Program-made: the position numbers and the translations under genes
Shown: positions 42,923 to 49,980 of the stretch, one piece after another
Numbering within the stretch: the stretch's first letter is position 1
How the letters are laid out: each line of letters opens with the position of its first letter
Notes under the pieces: generated by a model
The model's database searches: none
What the model saw: only the letters and a program-made list of their open reading frames with translations
What the model was told of the DNA's origin: nothing
From: Chryseobacterium angstadtii
GTDB taxonomy: Bacteria; Bacteroidota; Bacteroidia; Flavobacteriales; Weeksellaceae
Length of the DNA stretch: 64,000 nucleotides
Direction: 5' to 3'
NCBI RefSeq assembly: GCF_001045465.1
Contig: NZ_LFND01000006.1
Location: forward strand, 124,001-188,000

Positions 42923-44149
42923 ATGGAAAATTTTAATGCGGCCAATGAGATCCAGGATCTTCAATATTTTGGAGAATTCGGAGGAGTAAATCCATCGATT
43001 TCTGATAGTTCCACCTATACCTTTCTTTCTGCGAAAACCATGTTTGATACGTTTGAAGGAAATGCTGAAGGATGTTATTTATATTCCAGACATTCGTCCC
43101 CGATGAATCTTTATCTTGCCCAGGCACTGGCAAAAATGGAGAATACTGAAGCAGCCAATGTTACAGCATCCGGAATGGGCGCTATCACTTCTGTTTTGAT
43201 GCAGGTATGTAAAAGCGGCGATCATATTATTTCCAGCAGAACGATCTATGGAGGAACTTATGCTTTTCTTAAAAATTTCCTGCCTCCTTTTAATATTCAA
43301 ACTTCTTTTGTAGATATCGGTAATTTTGAGTCTATCGAAAATTCTATAACACCACAAACCAAAGTGATCTACTGTGAAAGCGTGAGTAACCCGCTTCTTG
43401 AAGTAGCAGACCTGAGAAAACTTTCCGAGATCTGTAAAAAACACAACCTGAAACTGATTGTAGACAATACCTTCTCCCCTCTTTCTGTTTCACCCACCTT
43501 ATTGGGAGCGGATATCGTTATCCACAGTTTAACAAAATTCATCAACGGAAGCAGTGATACGGTAGGCGGTGTATATTGCGGAACCCAGGAATTCATTAAT
43601 GATACCAAAAATGTAAACAACGGAGCATGTATGCTTCTGGGGCCCACCATGGACAGCTTCCGTTCGGCAAGTATCCTTAAAAACCTGAGAACGCTTCACA
43701 TCAGAATGAAGCAACATAGCCACAACGCCATGTATCTGGCGGAAAGGTTTGAAAAAGACGGACTAAAAGTATCTTATCCGGGGTTGAAATCCCACAAAGA
43801 TCATGAACTGATGAAAAGTATGATGCATGAAGAGTACGGATTTGGAGGTCTGTTGACCCTGGATGCCGGTACCACCGAAAAAGCAAATGAACTGATGGAA
43901 ATGATGCAGCAGGAAAATCTGGGTTATCTGGCGGTAAGTCTTGGATTCTATAAAACTTTATTTTCATGCTCGGGAAGTTCTACATCATCAGAGATTCCGG
44001 AGGAAGAGCGTGAAGCTATGGGTATATCGGACGGATTGATCAGATTTTCTATCGGGCTGGATCACGATATTGCCAGAACCTATGAAAAAATGCGGGAATG
44101 CATGCTGAAAACAGGCGTTCTCAACCATGAAACTCTATTCATATCCTAA
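42923..44149 (+). CDS. Cys/Met metabolism PLP-dependent enzyme (methionine gamma-lyase-like)
   Basis: 408 residues, fold type I trans-sulfuration family. The PLP lysine is in IVIHSLTKFINGSSDTVGG; cofactor-binding motifs YSRHSSPMNLYLAQALAKME, ASGMGAITSVL, YCESVSNPLLEV and IVDNTFSPL are intact. The segment IYGGTYAFL has Gly where methionine gamma-lyases carry a key Cys (YGCT), as in cystathionine lyases and acylhomoserine sulfhydrylases, so the exact reaction (methionine or homocysteine breakdown, or sulfhydrylation) is open. Divergent Lrp/AsnC regulator suggests control by an amino acid. Ends at a strong bidirectional terminator. Confidence 0.85.
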   Translation: MENFNAANEIQDLQYFGEFGGVNPSISDSSTYTFLSAKTMFDTFEGNAEGCYLYSRHSSPMNLYLAQALAKMENTEAANVTASGMGAITSVLMQVCKSGDHIISSRTIYGGTYAFLKNFLPPFNIQTSFVDIGNFESIENSITPQTKVIYCESVSNPLLEVADLRKLSEICKKHNLKLIVDNTFSPLSVSPTLLGADIVIHSLTKFINGSSDTVGGVYCGTQEFINDTKNVNNGACMLLGPTMDSFRSASILKNLRTLHIRMKQHSHNAMYLAERFEKDGLKVSYPGLKSHKDHELMKSMMHEEYGFGGLLTLDAGTTEKANELMEMMQQENLGYLAVSLGFYKTLFSCSGSSTSSEIPEEEREAMGISDGLIRFSIGLDHDIARTYEKMRECMLKTGVLNHETLFIS

Positions 44150-44160
44150 TTTATTGTTAT

Positions 44161-44188
44161 AAAAGCTGCCGGAGTTCCGGCAGCTTTT
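44161..44188. terminator. Bidirectional terminator, PLP enzyme / glycosyltransferase
   Basis: Perfect 12-bp stem AAAAGCTGCCGG/CCGGCAGCTTTT with a 4-nt loop between the two convergent genes. Confidence 0.92.
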
Positions 44189-44194
44189 ATTTTT

Positions 44195-45199
44195 TTATTG
44201 CTTATGAAAATGCTTCGGAAAAGCATCCTCGGGTTTCATCCTGAAAATATTCAGAAGTACCCATGATTTTAGGAAGCCGTATCCGTAGGAAAACATCTGG
44301 ATATAGGTGGAAATTACCGCCATTCCGGCAATGCTTATATTTTTCGTCACCCACATGGCGTGGAAAAACACAAGGAAAGTATACAATCCGTAAAATGCCA
44401 GGATAATTCCTCTTCCCATTACAAAATATTCTATAAAACCTAAAATATATCCCAGCATAAACAGAGTTGGAAATGCAAAGGAAATCTTTACATAATTGGG
44501 ATGTCTCTGATTAAGAATAGGTCTCGCACAACCGAACTGATACACCTGTTTGGAAAATTTCCCCAGATCTACCCTTCTTTTATGAAAAACGGCGATATCA
44601 TCAAAAAACGCCGTTGTAAAGCCTTTCTCCCAAAGCGTCATGGACAGATCCGGATCTTCCCCGATTCTCATTTCGGAAAAACCGCCTACCTTTTCAAAAA
44701 CAGCTTTATTGACACCCATATTGAAACTTCTCGGCTGAAATCTGGATACCGCTTTCTTGCTTCCTCTGATTCCTCCGGTTGTAAAAACTGAGGTCATGGA
44801 ATAAGAAATCGCTTTCTGCATCAGATTAAAACCTTTATGGGCTTTATCCGCCCCTCCGAACGCATCACATGGAATGGTTTCTATATCTTTCTTGATATTT
44901 TCTATATAATCCTTTTCGACAATAACGTCACTGTCTACAAAAAGCAGCCATTCATTCTGAGCTCTTTTCGCTCCGTAATTTCTGCTGAGCCCCGGTCCGG
45001 AATTATCTTTTTTGAAGTATTTAATGTCTAATATTCCTTCAAAATTCTGAATAGTCGGTTTTAGATCAATAAGAGAACCATCGTCTACAATAATAATTTC
45101 AAAGTCTTTGTCTGTCTGAAAAGTCAAAGAATTCAGCAGTTCAAAAAGCTCGTCTTTTCGGTTGAAAATAGCAACAACAATGGAAATAGTAGGTCTCAA
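44195..45199 (-). CDS. Family 2 glycosyltransferase
   Basis: 334 residues. N-terminal GT-A domain (about 1-230): ISIVVAIFNRKDELFELLNS start, IVDDGS near 38, LLFVDSDVIVEKDYIE as the DxD-type segment near 90, and a GEDPDLSMTLWEKG catalytic ED motif near 180. Then two or three C-terminal membrane helices (SFAFPTLFMLGYILGF, GRGIILAFYGLYTFLVFF) suggest that it is bound to the membrane and uses a lipid-linked or surface glycan acceptor. No other glycan-synthesis genes lie nearby, so the product is unknown. Confidence 0.88.
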   Translation of the reverse strand: MRPTISIVVAIFNRKDELFELLNSLTFQTDKDFEIIIVDDGSLIDLKPTIQNFEGILDIKYFKKDNSGPGLSRNYGAKRAQNEWLLFVDSDVIVEKDYIENIKKDIETIPCDAFGGADKAHKGFNLMQKAISYSMTSVFTTGGIRGSKKAVSRFQPRSFNMGVNKAVFEKVGGFSEMRIGEDPDLSMTLWEKGFTTAFFDDIAVFHKRRVDLGKFSKQVYQFGCARPILNQRHPNYVKISFAFPTLFMLGYILGFIEYFVMGRGIILAFYGLYTFLVFFHAMWVTKNISIAGMAVISTYIQMFSYGYGFLKSWVLLNIFRMKPEDAFPKHFHKQ

Positions 45200-45334
45200 A
45201 TTGAAAATTTTTCAAAATTACTTATTCGCTGATGAACCCGCAAACAGTTTAACAGCTTATTCAAATAAATTAACTTTTAAATAGTTTCAATATCATAAAG
45301 ATTCCTGAAATCATACAGAAAGCTTCATCCATCA

Positions 45335-45367
45335 TAAAAAAGGACAATCCAAAAAGAATTGTCCTTA
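45335..45367 (-). terminator. Terminator of the GH18 gene
   Basis: Stem AAGGACAAT/ATTGTCCTT with a 9-nt loop and a T6 tract on the minus strand, 72 bp after the stop codon. Confidence 0.85.
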
Positions 45368-45438
45368 ACAAAAATCATAAAATGGTCATTACTGACTTCT
45401 ATATTAGAGAAGAAAAACAGGCTATCTCCAAATAGCTA

Positions 45439-46407
45439 TTAATTTCCATAGACAGTGCTTTGTCCGTATAATACATTCGTAGCATTTGAAAAATAAGAGG
45501 CTATGTTGGTAGATCCCAAATCATAATATAAGAAAACGCCATACCCGTCATTTTTAGTTCTCTGTGCATAATTGGTAACCGTAGAAGCACTTGTGTAAGT
45601 AGATGTTCCAGGTTTTACATTTACTGCCGCAGCTCCTTTATGGGCACTATCCAGACCCGGAATATTTGGAGCCGAATAAGTGCTATAATAAGGGTTCCAG
45701 GCATAGTCTACTTTAGATCCTACAGTCACTCCATTATAAGAAAGATTACTCGCTGAAGGACCGATGTTATAAAATGAAATGATTTTATTCGGAAGGAGCT
45801 CTCGAAGTGCCGTCACAAGATACACAAATGAAGACTGATTAGGCTGAGAAGTTCCGTTGGCTCCATAGTTTGCATATTCATCATCAAAGTCGATACCGTC
45901 TAAACCATAGGTATTGACTGCATTGGCTAATTCCTGTGCAAAATCTTTAGCAGCCGCCTGGCTTGGAAAGTTTGCAAATCCAGCTCCCTGATGATTTCCA
46001 AGAATAGACAGCATCACCTTGATTCCTTTGTCCTGTAAAGGTTTGATGTATGTGGTTTTATTACTCAGCACATTGGTCACCTGATCATTAAAATGCAGAT
46101 AGGCTTTCCGGGTAGAAGTATTGTAATTGATATTGGCGGCAAAAATAATGGCAACATCAAAAAGCTGTTTTCCGTCTGCCAGCTTATATTTGCCCACTTC
46201 TCTGATATCATTATTATTGACTTCAACATACATAATGGAAAGCGGTTTCTTTCCAAAGTCGGCCACTTTTGAAGCCATTCCTCCTTTAACGGATACTGAG
46301 GCATCATTTGAATTGACAGAATCATCTGAACGTTCAGAATTACACGAAATCATCATAGAAATACTGATTAATAAAATCAGTAAAGACATTAGGCTTATCT
46401 TTTTCAT
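45439..46407 (-). CDS. EndoF1/EndoH-like endo-beta-N-acetylglucosaminidase (GH18) lipoprotein
   Basis: 322 residues. Lipoprotein signal with ISMMISC (Cys22). The mature domain closely follows the EndoF1/EndoH pattern: VEVNNNDIREVGKYKL, VAIIFAANINYNTSTRK, IKPLQDKGIKVMLSILGNHQ, and the GH18 active site LDGIDFDDEY with catalytic Glu177 and assisting Asp173 and Asp175. These enzymes cut the chitobiose core of N-linked glycans and release high-mannose or hybrid glycans from glycoproteins. Unlike secreted EndoF1 of Elizabethkingia, this one is predicted to be lipid-anchored. Monocistronic, with its own terminator. A SusC/SusD transporter pair is 3.6 kb away, not in the same unit. Confidence 0.9.
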   Translation of the reverse strand: MKKISLMSLLILLISISMMISCNSERSDDSVNSNDASVSVKGGMASKVADFGKKPLSIMYVEVNNNDIREVGKYKLADGKQLFDVAIIFAANINYNTSTRKAYLHFNDQVTNVLSNKTTYIKPLQDKGIKVMLSILGNHQGAGFANFPSQAAAKDFAQELANAVNTYGLDGIDFDDEYANYGANGTSQPNQSSFVYLVTALRELLPNKIISFYNIGPSASNLSYNGVTVGSKVDYAWNPYYSTYSAPNIPGLDSAHKGAAAVNVKPGTSTYTSASTVTNYAQRTKNDGYGVFLYYDLGSTNIASYFSNATNVLYGQSTVYGN

Positions 46408-46713
46408 ATCGTTAATATTTAGTTGTTTTAACGAATTTAGACAAGCCCAATTGAAACATTTAATATTAAATTATCAAAATATGCTATTATTTTATCAACT
46501 AATCCCTAACCATGCATATTTGGGATTAAGGCAAGAATAAAAATCTTTTGAAAGAAGGAAGCGAGAAGCAGGAAGATGGAAGTTCATATTAGATATCATT
46601 AGTTATTTTACTCTTCAATAACTTCCATCTTCCATCTTTAGACTCCCTTTCCTAACTAACAATTAGGCACAAAAAAAACCTCCCGGTTACGGAAGGCTTC
46701 TATACAAAACTTA
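46408..46713. repeat. 306-bp gap with 14-bp inverted repeat and terminator
   Basis: Holds a perfect 14-bp inverted repeat, GGAAGATGGAAGTT (46571-46584) with its complement at 46620-46633 around a 35-nt loop, in a purine-rich setting (GAAGGAAGCGAGAAGCAGGA). It also has a terminator for the RlmL-like gene (46671-46700, CCTCCCG/CGGAAGG, T8 on minus). No gene seen. Confidence 0.7.
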
Positions 46714-47877
46714 TTATTCTTTTTCAATTTTATGAACCTTCTTGGTCCCTTCGTACATTTCGTACTGCAGGAATCTCGTTTCCAGTTTTCCGTTGAAAAG
46801 TTTGATTTTTCTGGAAGGGCGAAGACCTATTTTCTTCACTGCCTCCAGATCAGAAGAGATCAGCCAGGCTAGTGTATTCGGATAGTTTGTTTTGAAAGTA
46901 TCCCCGATTTTCTTGTAAAAATCATCATCATTAATAGAAATTCTCTCATCATAAGGCGGATTGAAAACCATTAACAGCGGGAAAAGCTCTTTTTTAGATT
47001 CGAAAAAGTTCTGTTTTTTCACTTCAATCACATCTTCCATTTCCGCAGCTTCAACATTGATTCTGGCCGCGTTCAGCATTCTGGCATCAATATCGTACCC
47101 TACGATTTTTCCTGTAAATTCTTTAACGCGGTTTACTCTTACTTCTTTGATCTTCGCAAAAAGATCGGCGTCATAATTAGACCAGTTCTGGAAAGCAAAT
47201 CCTCTTCTGAAAATCTGGGCCGGAAGGTCCATCGCAATCATAGCTGCTTCCACAAGAAGGGTTCCGGAACCGCACATAGGATCCAGGAAATTACCTTTTC
47301 CATCCCAGCCTGCCAATTGCAACATTCCGCTTGCCAATACTTCATTAATAGGCGCTTCTCCCTGTTCTTTTCTGTACCCTCTTTTGAACAGCGGATCTCC
47401 GGAAGAATCCAAAGAAACAGTTACCAATTCCCTATCGATATGAAGGTGGAATTTAATATCCGGATTTCTTGTTTCTACATTTGGGCGTCTTTTGAATTTA
47501 TCCTGAAAATAATCAACGATAGCATCTTTCATCTTCAGTGTTACAAACTGAGAATGTTTGAATGTTTCGGAATTCACCGTAGAATCAATAGCGAAAGACT
47601 GATCTACATTCAAATAATCTTCCCACGCAATAGTGGAAAGTTTACTGTAAAACTGATGTTGGTTAAATGCTTTAAATTCAAAAACAGGAATTAAAATTTT
47701 TAATGCTGTTCTCGCTGAATAGTTAATTTTATAAAGAAAACCGAGGTCGCCTTCGCAATTAACTGCACGATTTTTCATTTCAACGTTTTTTCCGCCCAAT
47801 TTTTTGATTTCTTCAGCAAGAATCTGCTCCAGTCCGAAGAATGTCTTTATCTGAATCTTTAGATTTTCTGTGTCCAT
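46714..47877 (-). CDS. THUMP-domain class I rRNA methyltransferase (RlmL/RlmK N-terminal-like)
   Basis: 387 residues. An N-terminal ferredoxin-like and THUMP RNA-binding region (about 1-160, QIKTFFGLEQILAEEIKKLG start) is followed by a Rossmann-fold methyltransferase: motif I DPMCGSGTLLVEAAMIA (about 203-219), the GYDIDARMLNAARIN ribose-binding segment, and catalytic motif IV FNPPYDERI. This layout matches the N6/N2-guanine methyltransferase that modifies G2445 of 23S rRNA (RlmL N-terminal half). Substrate position is inferred from the family. Single gene with terminator 46671-46700. Confidence 0.9.
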   Translation of the reverse strand: MDTENLKIQIKTFFGLEQILAEEIKKLGGKNVEMKNRAVNCEGDLGFLYKINYSARTALKILIPVFEFKAFNQHQFYSKLSTIAWEDYLNVDQSFAIDSTVNSETFKHSQFVTLKMKDAIVDYFQDKFKRRPNVETRNPDIKFHLHIDRELVTVSLDSSGDPLFKRGYRKEQGEAPINEVLASGMLQLAGWDGKGNFLDPMCGSGTLLVEAAMIAMDLPAQIFRRGFAFQNWSNYDADLFAKIKEVRVNRVKEFTGKIVGYDIDARMLNAARINVEAAEMEDVIEVKKQNFFESKKELFPLLMVFNPPYDERISINDDDFYKKIGDTFKTNYPNTLAWLISSDLEAVKKIGLRPSRKIKLFNGKLETRFLQYEMYEGTKKVHKIEKE

Positions 47878-48012
47878 ATATATTTGTCAAAAGATTTAAT
47901 GATTTAAAAATTAAAAGATTATGAGTTTTGTTTTGATCCCTATTGAATCTTTCGATCCTTCAATATTTAAATACTTTGCTTTTAACCGCACAAATTTAGT
48001 TATTTTTGCATT

Positions 48013-48741
48013 ATGGAATGGTTTGAATCTTGGTTTGATACACCTTATTATCATCTTCTTTATAGTAACAGAGACTATACGGAAGCCGAAAATTTCATTA
48101 CAAAGCTTACTGAAGACCTTCAGTTGCCACCTTTATCCAAGATTATTGATCTGGCATGCGGAAAAGGAAGACATTCGGTATTTCTTAACAAGCTGGGCTA
48201 TGATGTATTGGGACTGGATCTTTCCAGACAAAGCATTGAATTTGATAAGCAGTTTGAAAACCAAACCCTTCTTTTCAATGTTCATGACATGCGAAATCCT
48301 ATTGATGCCGATCCTATGGACGCTGTATTCAATTTGTTCACAAGCTTCGGATATTTTGATAATGAAAGTGATGACAAGAAAGTTTTCCAATCGGTTTATC
48401 AGGTTTTAAAACCGGGCGGATATTTTGTTCTGGATTATCTGAATGAGGAATATGTAAGAAAAAATTTAGTCGCTGAAACTACAATAACCCGTGGTGACAT
48501 TGATTTCAAGATTCTGAAAAAAATAGAAGGCAGACATATCATCAAGGATATCCGTTTTGAAACAGAAGGAAAATCTTTTCATTTCTTTGAAAAAGTAAAG
48601 CTTCACACTTTGGAGGCTATCCATTCTTATGCAGCCGACTGCGGTTTTGAAAGAATAAACATCTGGGGCGATTATCAGCTGAATGAATTCAACCGTGAGG
48701 TTTCCCCGCGCTGTATCAATTTATTTAAGAAAAAAGCATGA
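48013..48741 (+). CDS. Class I SAM-dependent methyltransferase
   Basis: 242 residues. The SAM-binding core is clear: motif I IIDLACGKGRHSVFL (about 45-59), then YDVLGLDLS with the ribose-binding Asp, DMRNPIDADPMDAVFNLFTSFGYF (motif III region, seen as VFNLFTSFGYF) and LKPGGYFVLDYLNE. The N-terminal EWFESWFDTPYYHLLY is typical of a widespread bacterial group of unknown substrate. Its stop overlaps the ATG of the ZIP gene (ATGA), so the two are coupled. Start chosen at MEWFE. Confidence 0.88.
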   Translation: MEWFESWFDTPYYHLLYSNRDYTEAENFITKLTEDLQLPPLSKIIDLACGKGRHSVFLNKLGYDVLGLDLSRQSIEFDKQFENQTLLFNVHDMRNPIDADPMDAVFNLFTSFGYFDNESDDKKVFQSVYQVLKPGGYFVLDYLNEEYVRKNLVAETTITRGDIDFKILKKIEGRHIIKDIRFETEGKSFHFFEKVKLHTLEAIHSYAADCGFERINIWGDYQLNEFNREVSPRCINLFKKKA

Positions 48742-49448
48742 TAACGGTTGTTTTACTGATATTAAGCGTTATTACGGGAGTATTTCTCGGCAAGCATTTC
48801 GGAAAAAAAGAAAAGCTGGCTAAAAATCTGTTGGTACTAAGTGCCGGATTCCTGATCACAATCTGTCTGAATGAAGTTTTCCCACAGGTATATACTTCCA
48901 AAGCAGCCGGCAATCTGGGGATTTTCGTCATTGCGGGAGTTCTTCTTCAGATGGTCTTGGAAGCTTTAACCAAAGGTTTCGAACACGGCCATTTCCACCA
49001 TCACAGTGAGAATAATATTCTTCCTATGGCGCTGATGGTCGGCCTATTTATTCATGCATTTATCGAAGGAATTCCTTTGGCCAACGACAATCAGCAACTG
49101 TCTCCTTATCTTTGGGGAATTGTATTTCATAATCTTCCTATTTCATTTATTCTCGGGGCTTTTCTATTCAATAGGAAAAATGAATCGAAGGCTTCACCTT
49201 ATCCTTCCCTTCTGATCGTTGCGTTATTTGCCCTTGCTTCTCCGATGGGAATGTTACTTGGAAATTATTTCAATCCTGATCTTCAGCCTTATTTTCTGGC
49301 TATTGTAGGCGGGATTTTCCTGCATATATCTTCTGTTATTATTTTTGAGAGCAATAAAAACCATAATATCGACTGGGTAAAGATTGGGCTTGTCATTTTA
49401 GGTGTTTCTTTGGCTTTGGTGATGCATCTTTTCCACAGCCATCCGTGA
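48738..49448 (+). CDS. ZIP family metal transporter
   Basis: 236 residues with about eight membrane helices. Metal-path motifs are visible: a His-rich cytosolic loop (FEHGHFHHHSEN, about 77-88), LFIHAFIEGIPLAN in the helix that binds metal (His-x3-Glu), and the HNLPISFILG helix. Expected to import zinc or a related divalent metal. Overlaps the methyltransferase gene by 4 bp (ATGA), so it is expressed from the same message. Native start is at 48738. Confidence 0.9.
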   Translation: MITVVLLILSVITGVFLGKHFGKKEKLAKNLLVLSAGFLITICLNEVFPQVYTSKAAGNLGIFVIAGVLLQMVLEALTKGFEHGHFHHHSENNILPMALMVGLFIHAFIEGIPLANDNQQLSPYLWGIVFHNLPISFILGAFLFNRKNESKASPYPSLLIVALFALASPMGMLLGNYFNPDLQPYFLAIVGGIFLHISSVIIFESNKNHNIDWVKIGLVILGVSLALVMHLFHSHP

Positions 49449-49980
49449 TCATATTATAAAGCTGCTTAAACTTTTTTATTAAACCACAAAAGTCATAAAA
49501 GTTTTATTTTAAACACTTTAGTGATTTTTAAAGGTTTATGTGAACTTCCATCATAGCTAACATCTGTGCAAATAACTTTTGTCTCTTTTGTGATTAAGCT
49601 TAAAATGAGTGTAGCAGGCTTATTTTATACTTTTAATATCCTGCTAAAAAGTTTCACAAGTTTTATTATAAAAAACATCGGTCATCAATAAATCGAAGCT
49701 TTCCGGATATCTATCCGGAAATTTTTCGTTCTTGTTGATAGATGACAGGAGCTTTATATCTATTTTCATCATTTTAAAAATATCAATCATATACATTAAT
49801 TAGAAGAAAATCAAATAGATAATTTTAAAAATTATTTAAAATCATCATTTTATCTCTGCCTTTTATTTAATATCTTACATTAAAAAATACGTTTAAATTA
49901 AAATTTTAACATCTTTTAATAAAATAAAACTACTCCGTTTTTAGTTTTTTGTATATTCGTTACTCAACCAATCGTGATAT
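49449..49980. repeat. 532-bp gap: imperfect inverted repeat, terminator and susC leader
   Basis: Holds an imperfect inverted repeat (49479-49503, TTAAACCACAAAAGTCATAA-type, with 49574-49597), then a perfect 10-bp terminator hairpin TTTCCGGATA/TATCCGGAAA (49700-49721) followed by T5. The right 250 bp is A/T-rich and must hold the susC promoter; TATATTCG (49952-49959) is one base off the TAnnTTTG box, 22 bp before the ATG. No gene, no RNA gene seen. Confidence 0.65.
49700..49726 (+). terminator. Terminator hairpin in ZIP-susC gap
   Basis: Perfect 10-bp stem with a 2-nt loop and a T5 tract, 250 bp after the ZIP gene stop codon; best explained as the end of the methyltransferase-ZIP message. Confidence 0.75.
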
